Of a stretch of DNA of 64,000 nt, positions 53,284 to 62,509 are shown piece by piece. The notes below the pieces were generated by a model, which ran no database searches, had not been told where the DNA came from, and was given only the letters and a program-made list of their open reading frames with translations. The DNA is from CAINVV01 sp037137375 (GTDB lineage Bacteria > Bacteroidota > Bacteroidia > Bacteroidales > Prolixibacteraceae), in contig JBAXKJ010000011.1 of the NCBI GenBank assembly GCA_037137375.1, forward strand, positions 77,785 through 141,784. The letters are read 5' to 3'. Made by a program: the position numbers and the translations under genes. Position 1 is the first letter of the stretch. The number at the start of each line of letters is the position of its first letter.

Positions 53284-56200
53284 TTATACAAACGATTCGG
53301 AGATAATGATTTTTGGTGTGTTCGCTGGTGAAAATACTTTAGCCTTCTTGTTTTCCTGTTGTTCTTCGGAGGCATGTTCGAGCAACGGATAGTTTTTCAG
53401 AATATCCATGAGTTTTGAAAACCTATCAATCAGCTTAAATTGTTCTTTGTTAGCGTCTTTGATCAACTTATTGATTTCGCGCGGAAGTTTCTGGAATCGC
53501 CCATTACGAATCGCCATCTTTGCAGCATTCAGTCTGTCTTTTTCCAGATCGTTTGCAAATTCGAGGCGATAACAGTCGTTGACAAAAGCAATTGCCCGTT
53601 GTTCGTTTGGCCCCAGTTTCACTGATCCTTTTTCACCCAAAAGCAAAAGGCTCTCTTCCGATCTGAAACTTTCAATGGCCTGATTGATTTGTTTATGGTG
53701 CTTTTCGTGCAACGGAACCGGCTTCTCTGTTTCATGGGCTTCGAAAATTTGAGCAGCTTCAATAAACGTTAGCTCTTCAAGTTTCAAGTCCGGGTACAGG
53801 TAATAAAAACAATCGCGTTTCTTGTTTTTGATGTATGCCAGCGTGCAACCGTGGTTTAGTTTGCGTTTCCGCCCAGTACGCGCCCGAAGAGGCATGGTAT
53901 CCCTTATTATCTTGAACCAATCGGGATTATGTTCCCTGAAACTTCTTAAATGGTTGAGGTAAATTAGTCGTTCATCACGGTCTTCATCAGGAACTTTCTC
54001 AAACAGTCCAAATGATTCAAATTCTTCATCCTGCGAGTAAATCTGACTATCTTCTCCCAATGCAGAATGAAAAGCCTGCAATTTCATGAAAGCTTTTTTG
54101 TTAAGTTCGATTTCACTATCGGCTTGCGAGGTTGGGAAGAAATTATAAATGTATATTTTGGAAGCATCAGTACCTATCCGGTTAACCCTACCAATCCGCT
54201 GCATCAAGCGCGTTGCATTCCAGGGAATGTCATAATTCAGGATAACATTGGAGCGATGAAGGTTTACACCTTCAGCAAGTACTTCAGTAGTAATGACCAA
54301 ATCGTAGTCATTTCGTTGTTGTTTATAGTTGGCATCAAAGTTTTCAGCAATTACATCCACCAAGTCTTTCTGATTAGAACTATCAACACATAAAATTCTT
54401 TGGACTCCGTCGGCAATTAACCGATCTTTCAAGTAGTTGGTTGTCTCCTTCGATTCTGAAAATACCACCAGTTTATGATTGTCGTTGATAGATTCAGAAA
54501 ACAGGCCATCTTGTAACCGTTTTAAAAATTCATCATATTTGGGATCATATTCTATCATTTTCCATGCCTTATCTAATTCTTCCAGAATTTGTTGGTCATG
54601 CTCAATACCTTCAATAAACTTTACATCGAAATCGTCTTTTGAAAATGCCTGTATTTGCTCTGGGTCTTCTACTTGTTTTAAAATTTCTTCCAGTAGATCC
54701 TCTTCTTCATTCAAAATAAATTCATTCACATTAATTTTTGGAGCAATAAATACACGGTCATTATCCAACATTTTCTTCATAGCTGTATTGGCCAAAAGAA
54801 ATCGGTGGAGGCTTTTCTTAAAAGCAAAGAAACTGCTATCGATCCGTTTCACTAAGAGAGTCTTCATAATCTTTGCTAAGGAATCTGAAATCAGCTCTGC
54901 TCGTTTGTTAAAGAGCTTATCCTTTACCTCTTTGGGTAAAAACCGGATGGCCTGATAACGATAATACCCCAAACCCGAATTTGTATTTTTAAGGTAAGCA
55001 AGTGTTTTGTCGTAAAGTTCGTTAAGCGGATCATCCAACTGGTATAGCAATTGACGGGGAGGTACAATGTCAGGAAATGAAATCCCCTGGCTGACTATAT
55101 CTTTCCAATATTCTTCTGTGTTGCGTATGTCAGTTCGGGTGCGTCGAACAATGATTGGCTCAAGAATCTTCTCCCTAATTTCTTTGTATATTTTCTTAAT
55201 CTCGTTGGAAATGTGTGTATTGTCTTTTGATTTCTTCAGGCGGTTATAACGATCAATAAGCGGACGGAAAAAATTCTGTAAGTTGCCCACAGGCAATGTT
55301 GAATTTTTGGAATCCTGAAACAGATATAACTGATTTCGAATATCGTCTGGCTTGTTGTTTAATGGAGTTGCAGTAACCAGAATTACTTTTTTTTGGGAAT
55401 TACCTTCTGCATCAGGCCGTTTTCTTGCTGTCTTGCAAAGCTTCTGCAACTGATTAAACATTTCGGATTCATCGCTTCTGAATTTGTGCGCTTCATCAAC
55501 GATAATTAAGTCATAATCTTCAGGGTATTTAATTTTATGTAAGCTACCATTTGTAATGAAACTTACATTTGGAACTTCAAAATCGCGCATTGTCTTTTCC
55601 CAATTGTACTTTAATAGTGGCGGGTGAATCACCAAAATTCGGGAACGATAACCGTTAATAAAGTAGAATTTTTTTGCAATGATGGTTGCAATAATGGTTT
55701 TCCCTAATCCCACAACATCTGCTAATACAAATCCGTTGTGCTGTATTAGTTTGTTATAACCGTCATTTACTGCATCAATCTGATAGTGCAATTTTTTGTA
55801 TCCTTTGGGCAAATCGGTGATCGATTCCGGGTCGTATTCGATACTGTTACCGAAATATTCAATCAGAAATTTAATGTAAATCTCGAAGGGTGTAAATTCG
55901 TCGTTTAAATAGGTTGATTTTTTTAGGTTTGATAGGTCCCCCGGAAGAATATCAACAGATTCTTTCCATAATTCCTCAAACGTTTTCAGGGCGAAAGCCA
56001 CATCATCAAAATCCCTCAGTTCAACATTGAACTCAAAATTCTTTTCTAAACCTGCTTCAGACAAATTACTAGAGCCTGTAATTACTGAACCTGAATTATG
56101 CTCATTAAAAATCGGGGGACGGAAAATGTAAATCTTCGAATGGAGTTCTCTGCTTGGATGGGCTTTAATAATCAGCTTTTCCTTTACAATATCTTCTATA

Positions 56201-56535
56201 AATTGGATAATCCCATTTTCGACGGTCAAGCTATATTCCGCGTCCTGAATGTCTTCTTTGATCTTCGCAATTAATTCATCCTTAGTTAGATCGACATTAA
56301 ACTTAAATTCCAAGCCTTTACGGGCGGCCTCACTCATCAAATAATCAACATCGATACCAACCAATATTCGCACTTTTTCAACCTTATCTAATAAGGGTTG
56401 AATCCTAAAATAGCCTGAAGATCTGAAGAAACCTACCAAAGCATCAAAGTAAAAAACATTGGTGTGCTCAAAAATACCTTTGAATTTTTCAAAGAGTGTA
56501 TTGTTGATTTGGTTAGTGAAAAATTTCGTGCTCAT
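53284..56535 (-). CDS. Phospholipase-D-nuclease/SNF2 helicase fusion
   Basis: This protein has 1083 residues. The N-terminal PLD-like domain (about 1-200) has one HxK motif, LHSKIYIFRPP (H132, K134), and SVITGSSNLSEAGLEKN (150-166), as in single-HKD nucleases. A SNF2/DEAD-type helicase follows: Walker A ADVVGLGKTIIA (272-283), DEAH IIVDEAHKF (345-352), LVTATPLNNK, and motif VI LMQRIGRVNRIG. The C-terminal 250 residues are helical and unassigned. PLD-helicase proteins occur in restriction and DISARM-like systems and would translocate on DNA and cut it. The start overlaps the XRE stop (ATGA), and the methylase starts 8 bases after its end. Confidence 0.88.
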   Translation of the reverse strand: MSTKFFTNQINNTLFEKFKGIFEHTNVFYFDALVGFFRSSGYFRIQPLLDKVEKVRILVGIDVDYLMSEAARKGLEFKFNVDLTKDELIAKIKEDIQDAEYSLTVENGIIQFIEDIVKEKLIIKAHPSRELHSKIYIFRPPIFNEHNSGSVITGSSNLSEAGLEKNFEFNVELRDFDDVAFALKTFEELWKESVDILPGDLSNLKKSTYLNDEFTPFEIYIKFLIEYFGNSIEYDPESITDLPKGYKKLHYQIDAVNDGYNKLIQHNGFVLADVVGLGKTIIATIIAKKFYFINGYRSRILVIHPPLLKYNWEKTMRDFEVPNVSFITNGSLHKIKYPEDYDLIIVDEAHKFRSDESEMFNQLQKLCKTARKRPDAEGNSQKKVILVTATPLNNKPDDIRNQLYLFQDSKNSTLPVGNLQNFFRPLIDRYNRLKKSKDNTHISNEIKKIYKEIREKILEPIIVRRTRTDIRNTEEYWKDIVSQGISFPDIVPPRQLLYQLDDPLNELYDKTLAYLKNTNSGLGYYRYQAIRFLPKEVKDKLFNKRAELISDSLAKIMKTLLVKRIDSSFFAFKKSLHRFLLANTAMKKMLDNDRVFIAPKINVNEFILNEEEDLLEEILKQVEDPEQIQAFSKDDFDVKFIEGIEHDQQILEELDKAWKMIEYDPKYDEFLKRLQDGLFSESINDNHKLVVFSESKETTNYLKDRLIADGVQRILCVDSSNQKDLVDVIAENFDANYKQQRNDYDLVITTEVLAEGVNLHRSNVILNYDIPWNATRLMQRIGRVNRIGTDASKIYIYNFFPTSQADSEIELNKKAFMKLQAFHSALGEDSQIYSQDEEFESFGLFEKVPDEDRDERLIYLNHLRSFREHNPDWFKIIRDTMPLRARTGRKRKLNHGCTLAYIKNKKRDCFYYLYPDLKLEELTFIEAAQIFEAHETEKPVPLHEKHHKQINQAIESFRSEESLLLLGEKGSVKLGPNEQRAIAFVNDCYRLEFANDLEKDRLNAAKMAIRNGRFQKLPREINKLIKDANKEQFKLIDRFSKLMDILKNYPLLEHASEEQQENKKAKVFSPANTPKIIISESFV

Positions 56536-56837
56536 TTGTTCTTCTTTGAGGTTAGGTATTGGTCTTCAGCTTCTTTAAGTCCATATACGAAAAATTCCAA
56601 TTGTCCGTATTCACGATTAATAGCATCAGCTAAAAATTTTATTTGAATTTCTTTTAGATCAATTTCAAGTATCTGACTCAGTGGTTTCAAATATTTAATT
56701 GAGATAGGTCTGTCTCCCCTTTCAACTTTGCTTAGGGTTGAAGTATCAATATCAAGTTGAGCAGCAACCTTTCTCAAAGGAAGGTTCTTTTCCATTCTTA
56801 ATCGCCTGATGTAATTGCCGAAAGATTCAGTTCCCAT
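56532..56837 (-). CDS. XRE-family regulator heading the restriction-type operon
   Basis: This 101-residue protein has a Cro/C1-type HTH (FGNYIRRLRMEKNLPLRKVAAQLDIDTSTLSKVERGDRPIS, about 6-46) and a charged helical tail. It resembles restriction controller proteins, which bind their own promoter and delay nuclease expression. The stop and the helicase start overlap as ATGA, so helicase production depends on its translation. An inverted repeat GACA-GTTT-TGTC begins 17 bases upstream of its ATG and is a candidate autoregulatory site. Confidence 0.88.
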   Translation of the reverse strand: MGTESFGNYIRRLRMEKNLPLRKVAAQLDIDTSTLSKVERGDRPISIKYLKPLSQILEIDLKEIQIKFLADAINREYGQLEFFVYGLKEAEDQYLTSKKNK

Positions 56838-56853
56838 TTGACCAATCGATTTG

Positions 56854-56865
56854 GACAGTTTTGTC
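56854..56865. promoter_or_regulatory. Candidate operator of the XRE regulator
   Basis: GACA-GTTT-TGTC is a perfect 4-bp-arm palindrome 17 bases before the regulator ATG, the usual place for a controller-protein site. A longer TTGTGT...ACACAA pair (56896-56924) lies upstream and could be a second site. Confidence 0.4.
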
Positions 56866-57141
56866 TAATATACAGTTTTTTTATGATATTTTTGTTTGTG
56901 TGTCAATAAAATTAAATTACACAATAAAAACTCTTTAACGTAATGTACATTAATAACGCATTAATACACAATCGCTTTATCAAGAAAGTATAAAATTCAC
57001 CTCTGCAATACATGTTTCAATTGATCAAAAAATTTCAGCAACTGATCTCCTTTACAATGTAAATTTGAGCAACGTTACACTTGGAGTAATCATGACTTCG
57101 TTTCAGAGTTGTAAAATTGATTTGACCGATCTCTGTTAAAT

Positions 57142-57173
57142 AAAAAAAGCGCAATATTACTACTGCACTTTTT
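57142..57173 (-). terminator. Intrinsic terminator of the ileS-dksA-lspA transcript
   Basis: Arms 57144-57153 (AAAAAGCGCA) and 57164-57173 (TGCACTTTTT) pair over 10 bp with one G-T pair and a 10-base loop. On the minus strand a T-run follows the stem. It lies 33 bases after the lspA stop and may work in both directions. Confidence 0.75.
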
Positions 57174-57206
57174 GATTATCAGATATATGGATGAGATCCT
57201 TTCAGC

Positions 57207-57926
57207 CTATTCTTCTTTAGCTTTTTCACTGGTTACAGCTTCTTCGTTGGTGACAGTTTCATTCTCTGGAGCAGCAACTATTTCTGATTCGGCAACTATT
57301 TCGGGGACTGCAACCTCTTCCTTTTTCTCGTCGAAATGACTCCTGTAGAAGATGAAAATGGCTACGATACCAACAGAAATTGAGGAATCTGCGACGTTAA
57401 AAACCGGTCTGAAGAAAACAAACTCCTGTCCGCCCCAGATCGGAAACCACGTGGGAAAGTGGGTGTCAATCAGCGGAAAGTAAAACATGTCGACGACCTT
57501 GCCCAGCAGAAAAGTGGTATATCCACCGCCGGCAGGCAGAAATGAGGCCACTTGCCCGTGTGAATTATTGAAAATCAGTCCGTATACGGCGCTGTCGATG
57601 AGGTTACCGGCCGCTCCTGCCAGGATCAGCGAGAAGCAGGCCACGAGTCCGAAAGGGATATCTTTTTTCCAGAGTTTGGTGAGATACCAGCCCAAAGCGC
57701 CGATGGCGACTATCCGGAAAATTGAAAGGAAATATTTACCGATGTTGTTGCCAAACTCAAAGCCGAAAGCCATCCCGTTATTTTCAACAAAATGAATGAT
57801 GAACCAGTTTTTGAAGATCACGACCTCTTCGCCCAGCATGAAATGGGTCTTGATAAAGATCTTCAGCACCTGATCGGCAAGGAGGATCAAAAAAATCAGC
57901 AGGATGGACTTGTTTTTTACACTCAT
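57207..57926 (-). CDS. lspA: Lipoprotein signal peptidase (signal peptidase II)
   Basis: This 239-residue inner-membrane protease has four helices. The two catalytic Asp are D111 in AGNLIDSAVYG and D180 in FNVADSSISVG. NNGMAFGF (50-57) is the conserved family block. It removes signal peptides from lipoproteins, including the SusD/E/F proteins encoded in this window. The C-terminal 35 residues are an acidic, Glu/Val/Ala-rich tail beyond the usual end of the family. It lies 90 bases after the DksA-like gene in the ileS-dksA-lspA order seen widely in Bacteroidota. Confidence 0.95.
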   Translation of the reverse strand: MSVKNKSILLIFLILLADQVLKIFIKTHFMLGEEVVIFKNWFIIHFVENNGMAFGFEFGNNIGKYFLSIFRIVAIGALGWYLTKLWKKDIPFGLVACFSLILAGAAGNLIDSAVYGLIFNNSHGQVASFLPAGGGYTTFLLGKVVDMFYFPLIDTHFPTWFPIWGGQEFVFFRPVFNVADSSISVGIVAIFIFYRSHFDEKKEEVAVPEIVAESEIVAAPENETVTNEEAVTSEKAKEE

Positions 57927-58016
57927 GGGTTTTTCTCAGACATAAATTGGCCAAAAGAAATCCTTCCAGCCCTTAATAAACGAACCGGCAAGTACTCCTG
58001 TCCAGTTAAAAATGGA

Positions 58017-58394
58017 TCAATGTTGTGAATTTTTGGCGTCAATAGATAGCGTAGCGTGCGGAACTGCACGAAGCCGTTCTTTCGAGATCAGGGCTCCTGT
58101 TTCACGACAGATACCATACGTTTTGTTTTCGATGCGAATCAGGGCAGCTTCCAGGTGCTGGATAAATTTCTGCTGACGCTGTGCGAGCTTTCCGGCTTCT
58201 TCCTTCGACAAGGTTGCAGCACCTTCTTCCAATACCTTGAAAGTCGGGGAGGTGTCTTGCGTATCGTTGCCATCACCCTGGGTAATCGCGTTTTTGTATA
58301 GTTCATAATCCTGACGCGCTTTGTCTAGTTTGCCCAAAATCAAAGCCTTAAACTCCTGGAGTTCATCGTCTGAATATCTTGTTTTCTCTGCCAT
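58017..58394 (-). CDS. TraR/DksA-family zinc-finger-like regulator
   Basis: This 125-residue protein has a long helical hairpin (about 8-85; KALILGKLDKARQDYELYKNA) and a C-terminal DksA finger region YGICRETGALISKERLRAVPHAT. Only one Cys of the zinc site remains (CRETG), as is usual in the Bacteroidota members of this family. It probably binds RNA polymerase in its secondary channel. It lies between ileS (89 bases) and lspA (90 bases), the conserved order. Confidence 0.92.
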   Translation of the reverse strand: MAEKTRYSDDELQEFKALILGKLDKARQDYELYKNAITQGDGNDTQDTSPTFKVLEEGAATLSKEEAGKLAQRQQKFIQHLEAALIRIENKTYGICRETGALISKERLRAVPHATLSIDAKNSQH

Positions 58395-58483
58395 AATGTT
58401 AAGCTTTTTGTAAATATAATCTAATTAGGAACTGTTTCTACCGGCTTCAGCAAAAATTTATGAACAAGCCCGGTTAATCAATT

Positions 58484-61400
58484 TTATATTTTCCTTACCA
58501 GGATCAGGGTCTCTAATCCGGGTTCTATCTCAACCAGCTGATCGGTCTTCATTTCTGAAATATCAGCCAGACTTAGTTTTATTGCAAGTGTCTGATTGCA
58601 AATGTATTCACCGTATTTTTCCAGTGCTGCAGCCAGCTCAGGATGCTGTCCAACCGTGAGTTCAATCTTGTCCGTTACCTCGAACCCACTCTCCTTGCGG
58701 AGATTCTGAATCCGGTTGATAAGTTCGCGTGCAATACCTTCCAGTCTTAGTTCAGGAGTCACGTTGATGTCGAGCGCCACCGTTAGATTTCCTTCGCTGG
58801 CAACCTGCCATCCGGGGATATCCTCCGTCATGATCTCCGCATCTTCTGTAACAAGTCTGACGGCCTCTCCCTCAATGAACGTATCGAACGAACCGGTCCG
58901 CTCGAAAGCAACGATCTGCTGCTGATCCATGGAAGAGACAACTGCGGCAATCTGTTTCATCAGCTTGCCATATTTGGGCCCAAGCGTTTTAAAATTGGGC
59001 TTAATCTTTTTCTTGATGATACCGGACGAATCGGTCAGATACTCCACTGTCTTTACATTGACCTCCGTCAGTACGATGCTCTCGATGGCTTCAAACTGTT
59101 TGCGGAAATTCTCGTTTAGGACCGGGACGATAATCCTTGCCAGCGGCTGGCGTACTTTAATTTTCTCCTTCCGGCGAAGTCCGAGAATCATGGAAGAAGC
59201 CGTCTGCGCCATCTCCATCCGCTCCTCCAGCGCCTTGTCGACCAGCTGACTGTCAGTCTTCGGGAACAAGGTGAGATGCACGGAAATATCCTGCTCCTTT
59301 TTGGATACCTTATTCAGGTCGCGGAAAAGCTGGTCGCTGAAGAAAGGCGCGATCGGCGCCATCAGTTTGGACACAGTCGAAAGTGCGGTAAACAAAGTCT
59401 GATAGGCCGAGATCTTATCGGCATCATATTCGCCACCCCAGAATCTCTTGCGACTCAGGCGCACATACCAGTTGGAGAGGTTTTCCGACACAAAATCGGA
59501 AATTGCCCTTCCCGCCCTGGTGGGCTCGTAGGTCTCGTAGGCTTCTGTCACTTCGCCAACCAGCGTATTCAGCAGCGATAGGATCCAGCGATCCAGTTCC
59601 GGCCGTTGAGAATAAGGTATTTCGGCTTCCCGGTAGGTGAATCCGTCTACATTGGCGTACAAAGCGAAGAAACTGTAAGTATTATAAAGCGTTCCGAAGA
59701 ATTTTCTGCGCACCTCATCGACGCCGCCCAGGTCAAATTTCAGGTTGTCCCAGGGCTGTGAATTGGTGATCATGTACCAACGCACGGGATCGGAACCATA
59801 TTTTTCGATGGTGGCGAAAGGATCGACGGCGTTGCCCAAACGTTTGGACATCTTGTTGCCGGCTGCATCCAGCACGAGCCCGTTGGAGATGATGTTTTTG
59901 AAGGCGACCGAGCCCCTGGCCATGGTGGCGATGGCATGCAGTGTGAAGAACCATCCGCGTGTCTGGTCCACCCCTTCCGCAATAAAATCGGCCGGGAAAG
60001 CAGTGTCAAAAGTTTCCTTGTTTTCGAACGGGTAGTGAACCTGCGCGAAGGGCATGGCGCCGGAATCGAACCAGACGTCAATCAGGTCGGCCTCGCGGAC
60101 CATTCTTACCCCATTCGGGGAAACCAGTATAATATCATCGACGAAAGGACGGTGCAAGTCTATCTTTTCGTAATTTTCTTTGGTGTTTTCACCCACCACA
60201 AAATCTTTGTAGGGGTTGGCTTTCATGAAACCGGCCGTGACAGATTTCTCGATCTCAGCCATCAGCTCTTCGGCCGAACCGATGCATATCTCTTCCGTTG
60301 TATCTTCGGTACGCCAGATGGGAAGGGGCGTTCCCCAGTAACGGGAGCGGGAAAGGTTCCAGTCCACAAGGTTTTCGAGCCAGTTGCCGAAACGTCCTGT
60401 GCCGGTCGACTGTGGTTTCCAGTTGATGGTCTTGTTGAGTTCGATCATCTCATCCCTCACTGATGTGGAGCGGATAAACCACGAATCCATCGGATAATAA
60501 AGCACCGGTTTGTCCGTTCTCCAGCAATGCGGATAGCTGTGTTCATATTTCTCTACCCTGAAGGCCCTGCCTTCTCTCTTGAGATGCACGGAGAGGTCGA
60601 TATCGAGTGTCGCATCACTGTCGGTAAGCTTTTCGTCGTAAGCGTTCTTCACGAAACGGCCGGCGAACTCTTTATAAGCCTCCTTGTTGAGGTTCGATTT
60701 GACAAATTTGGGATCCAGATCCGAGATTCTGAAGAAACGGCCCTGACGGTCGACCATCGGTTGGCGTTTGCCTTCATTGTCGATCAGCAACAAGGGAACG
60801 ATGCCGGTTTGCTTGGCTACCCGGTCGTCGTCCGCGCCAAAAGTAGGCGCGATATGCACGATTCCGGTACCGTCTTCCGTGGTAACGAAATCACCCGGGA
60901 TTACCCTGAAAGCCTCACCCATCGGTTTCACCCATGGGAAAAGTTGTTCGTAATTGGTGCCCACCAGCTGACTACCGTTCAACTCACCGAGCAGTTTATA
61001 CGGGATGTTTTTACCTTCGCCGTTAAAGCTTTCCAGCGTTAGCGACTCATTCTTTTCGGGGAAATAATGGTGGAAAAGATTCTTGGCCAGGATCACCGTG
61101 ATGGGTTCTCCCGTGTATGGATTGAAGGTTTGAACCTTCACATATTTAATGTTGGCGCCTACTGCAAGGGCGGTGTTGGAAGGCAGCGTCCAGGGCGTGG
61201 TCGTCCAGGCCAGGATGTAAAGATCGGTGGTAACCTGATCAAATAACTTGGCTGACTGCTCATTGCGGATTACCTTGAACTGTGCGATACAGGTGGTATC
61301 CTTCACATCGCGGTAGCAACCGGGCTGGTTAAGCTCGTGCGAACTCAGTCCGGTACCGGCAGCGGGGGAGTAGGGCTGAATGGTATATCCCTTGTACAAC

Positions 61401-61918
61401 AGGTTTTTATTGTAGAAGGTCTTCAGCAGGTACCAGAGCGTCTCGATGTAGCGGCTGTCGTAGGTGACGTATGGGTCGTCCATGTTGACCCAGTAACCCA
61501 TCTTGTGCGTCAGGTCTTCCCAGAGATCCGTATATTTCATCACCTCGCGGCGGCATGCGGCGTTGTAATCGGCGACTGAAATATGCTTGCCGATATCCTC
61601 TTTGGTGATGCCTAGTGACTTTTCAACACTCAATTCTACAGGCAGTCCGTGGGTGTCCCAGCCTGCTTTCCTCTTCACTAAAAAACCTTGCTGGGTCTTG
61701 TAGCGGCAGAAAATATCCTTAATGGCCCTCGAGACGACATGGTGAATTCCGGGCTGGCCATTGGCCGACGGCGGTCCTTCGTAAAAAATAAAAGGCTTCC
61801 CTCCGGCCCTGGTCGAGATCGACTTGTGAAACGTGTCGTCCTCTTCCCAAAACTTCAGAACATCCTTGTTGATTTGCGAAAGACTAAACTCCTTATATTC
61901 CCTGAATTTCTTACTCAT
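58484..61918 (-). CDS. ileS: Isoleucyl-tRNA synthetase
   Basis: I start at ATG 61918 (MSKKFREYKEFSLSQINKD); extension further upstream reaches the promoter. The protein has 1144 residues, the length of the longer, eukaryote-like IleS form. The class I HIGH-type motif is GQPGIHHV (54-61) after YEGPPSANG, and the KMSKS-type motif is NKMSKRLGN. An editing CP1 domain lies between them (WTTTPWTLPSNTALAVG is the typical editing-site block), and an anticodon-binding domain follows to the end. It charges tRNA-Ile. It is first in the ileS-dksA-lspA operon, with a good promoter at 61951-61985. Confidence 0.97.
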   Translation of the reverse strand: MSKKFREYKEFSLSQINKDVLKFWEEDDTFHKSISTRAGGKPFIFYEGPPSANGQPGIHHVVSRAIKDIFCRYKTQQGFLVKRKAGWDTHGLPVELSVEKSLGITKEDIGKHISVADYNAACRREVMKYTDLWEDLTHKMGYWVNMDDPYVTYDSRYIETLWYLLKTFYNKNLLYKGYTIQPYSPAAGTGLSSHELNQPGCYRDVKDTTCIAQFKVIRNEQSAKLFDQVTTDLYILAWTTTPWTLPSNTALAVGANIKYVKVQTFNPYTGEPITVILAKNLFHHYFPEKNESLTLESFNGEGKNIPYKLLGELNGSQLVGTNYEQLFPWVKPMGEAFRVIPGDFVTTEDGTGIVHIAPTFGADDDRVAKQTGIVPLLLIDNEGKRQPMVDRQGRFFRISDLDPKFVKSNLNKEAYKEFAGRFVKNAYDEKLTDSDATLDIDLSVHLKREGRAFRVEKYEHSYPHCWRTDKPVLYYPMDSWFIRSTSVRDEMIELNKTINWKPQSTGTGRFGNWLENLVDWNLSRSRYWGTPLPIWRTEDTTEEICIGSAEELMAEIEKSVTAGFMKANPYKDFVVGENTKENYEKIDLHRPFVDDIILVSPNGVRMVREADLIDVWFDSGAMPFAQVHYPFENKETFDTAFPADFIAEGVDQTRGWFFTLHAIATMARGSVAFKNIISNGLVLDAAGNKMSKRLGNAVDPFATIEKYGSDPVRWYMITNSQPWDNLKFDLGGVDEVRRKFFGTLYNTYSFFALYANVDGFTYREAEIPYSQRPELDRWILSLLNTLVGEVTEAYETYEPTRAGRAISDFVSENLSNWYVRLSRKRFWGGEYDADKISAYQTLFTALSTVSKLMAPIAPFFSDQLFRDLNKVSKKEQDISVHLTLFPKTDSQLVDKALEERMEMAQTASSMILGLRRKEKIKVRQPLARIIVPVLNENFRKQFEAIESIVLTEVNVKTVEYLTDSSGIIKKKIKPNFKTLGPKYGKLMKQIAAVVSSMDQQQIVAFERTGSFDTFIEGEAVRLVTEDAEIMTEDIPGWQVASEGNLTVALDINVTPELRLEGIARELINRIQNLRKESGFEVTDKIELTVGQHPELAAALEKYGEYICNQTLAIKLSLADISEMKTDQLVEIEPGLETLILVRKI

Positions 61919-61950
61919 AGCGTGCTCCAACTCCCTTTTTTTGAAGAGCA

Positions 61951-61985
61951 CAAAGATAGTAATTATCAAATAAAAAAGTGTCAAA
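61951..61985 (-). promoter_or_regulatory. Promoter of ileS
   Basis: On the minus strand TATCTTTG (61958-61951) matches TAnnTTTG and TTTG (61985-61982) lies 23 bases upstream, inside the usual -33/-7 spacing. The start codon is 32 bases downstream. Confidence 0.6.
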
Positions 61986-62040
61986 TCAGGATCTCAAAAC
62001 ATAACATGATAATGTACTCCGGGGGCTGTACACTTTTTTA

Positions 62041-62048
62041 TACTTTTG
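62041..62048 (+). promoter_or_regulatory. Candidate -7 element for the pyridoxamine-oxidase-like gene
   Basis: TACTTTTG matches TAnnTTTG exactly, 15 bases before the ATG at 62064, which would give a very short leader. No clear -33 TTTG is seen. Confidence 0.4.
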
Positions 62049-62063
62049 TCGTTTATTCGATTT

Positions 62064-62489
62064 ATGAATACACCCGATTCAAAGATTACAGCTTTCCTTA
62101 AAAAGCATCACGTACTCACACTTGCTACTGTTTCTGGCATTCAGCCCTGGGTTGCTAATTGTTTTTATGCCTTTATTGAAGAACAGATGGTTTTTGTATT
62201 TACTTCCGGTTTTGAAACCAGGCATATTCAGGAAGTTTCCTCAAATAACAAAGTAGCCGGGAATGTCGTCCTCGAAACAAGTATTGTTGGTAAGATTCAG
62301 GGTGTACAGTTCTCCGGAAATTTGCAATTGGCCGAAAACGAAGTGCTTGCTACCGCGGAAAAAGCTTATCTAAAACGCTTCCCTTTTGCTGCTCTGATGG
62401 ATACTACGCTCTGGATCCTGCAGATTGACTACCTGAAGATGACCGACAACCGACTGGGATTTGGAAAAAAACTAATTTGGGAGAGGTGA
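62064..62489 (+). CDS. Pyridoxamine 5'-phosphate oxidase-like flavoprotein
   Basis: I start at ATG 62064 (MNTPDSKITAFLKKHHVLTLATV); a TTG six codons up overlaps the promoter element. The 141-residue protein has the split-barrel FMN-binding pattern: VLTLATVSGIQPWVANCFYAF (about 17-37), VFVFTSGFETRHIQEVSSNNKVAGNV (about 45-70) and a C-terminal IDYLKMTDNRLGFGKKLIW. It probably binds a flavin or heme; the family contains many proteins of unknown substrate. The next gene begins 20 bases after its stop. Confidence 0.82.
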   Translation: MNTPDSKITAFLKKHHVLTLATVSGIQPWVANCFYAFIEEQMVFVFTSGFETRHIQEVSSNNKVAGNVVLETSIVGKIQGVQFSGNLQLAENEVLATAEKAYLKRFPFAALMDTTLWILQIDYLKMTDNRLGFGKKLIWER

Positions 62490-62496
62490 TTGGGAT

Positions 62497-62502
62497 AGGA
62501 GG
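62497..62502 (+). promoter_or_regulatory. Perfect Shine-Dalgarno site for the RES-domain gene
   Basis: AGGAGG lies 7 bases before ATG 62510 and decides that start over the TTG at 62477. Such a strong site is unusual among the genes of this window. Confidence 0.7.
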
Positions 62503-62509
62503 TTATAGT

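Larger units (their letters stand above)
56838..57206. other. Intergenic region between the defence operon and lspA (369 bases)
   Basis: This stretch is very A/T-rich and has no credible ORF on either strand. It holds the XRE operator candidate (56854-56865), the TTGTGT/ACACAA pair and the terminator of the lspA transcript (57142-57173). The middle part, about 56930-57130, shows nothing I can identify. It marks the boundary between the defence island and the core genes, but I see no tRNA or attachment-site direct repeat. Confidence 0.5.

Noticed and set aside
47240..56837. A complete DISARM or BREX system
   Set aside because: The PLD-helicase and PglX-size methylase fit parts of these systems, but drmA, drmB, brxC, brxL and pglZ are absent from the window.
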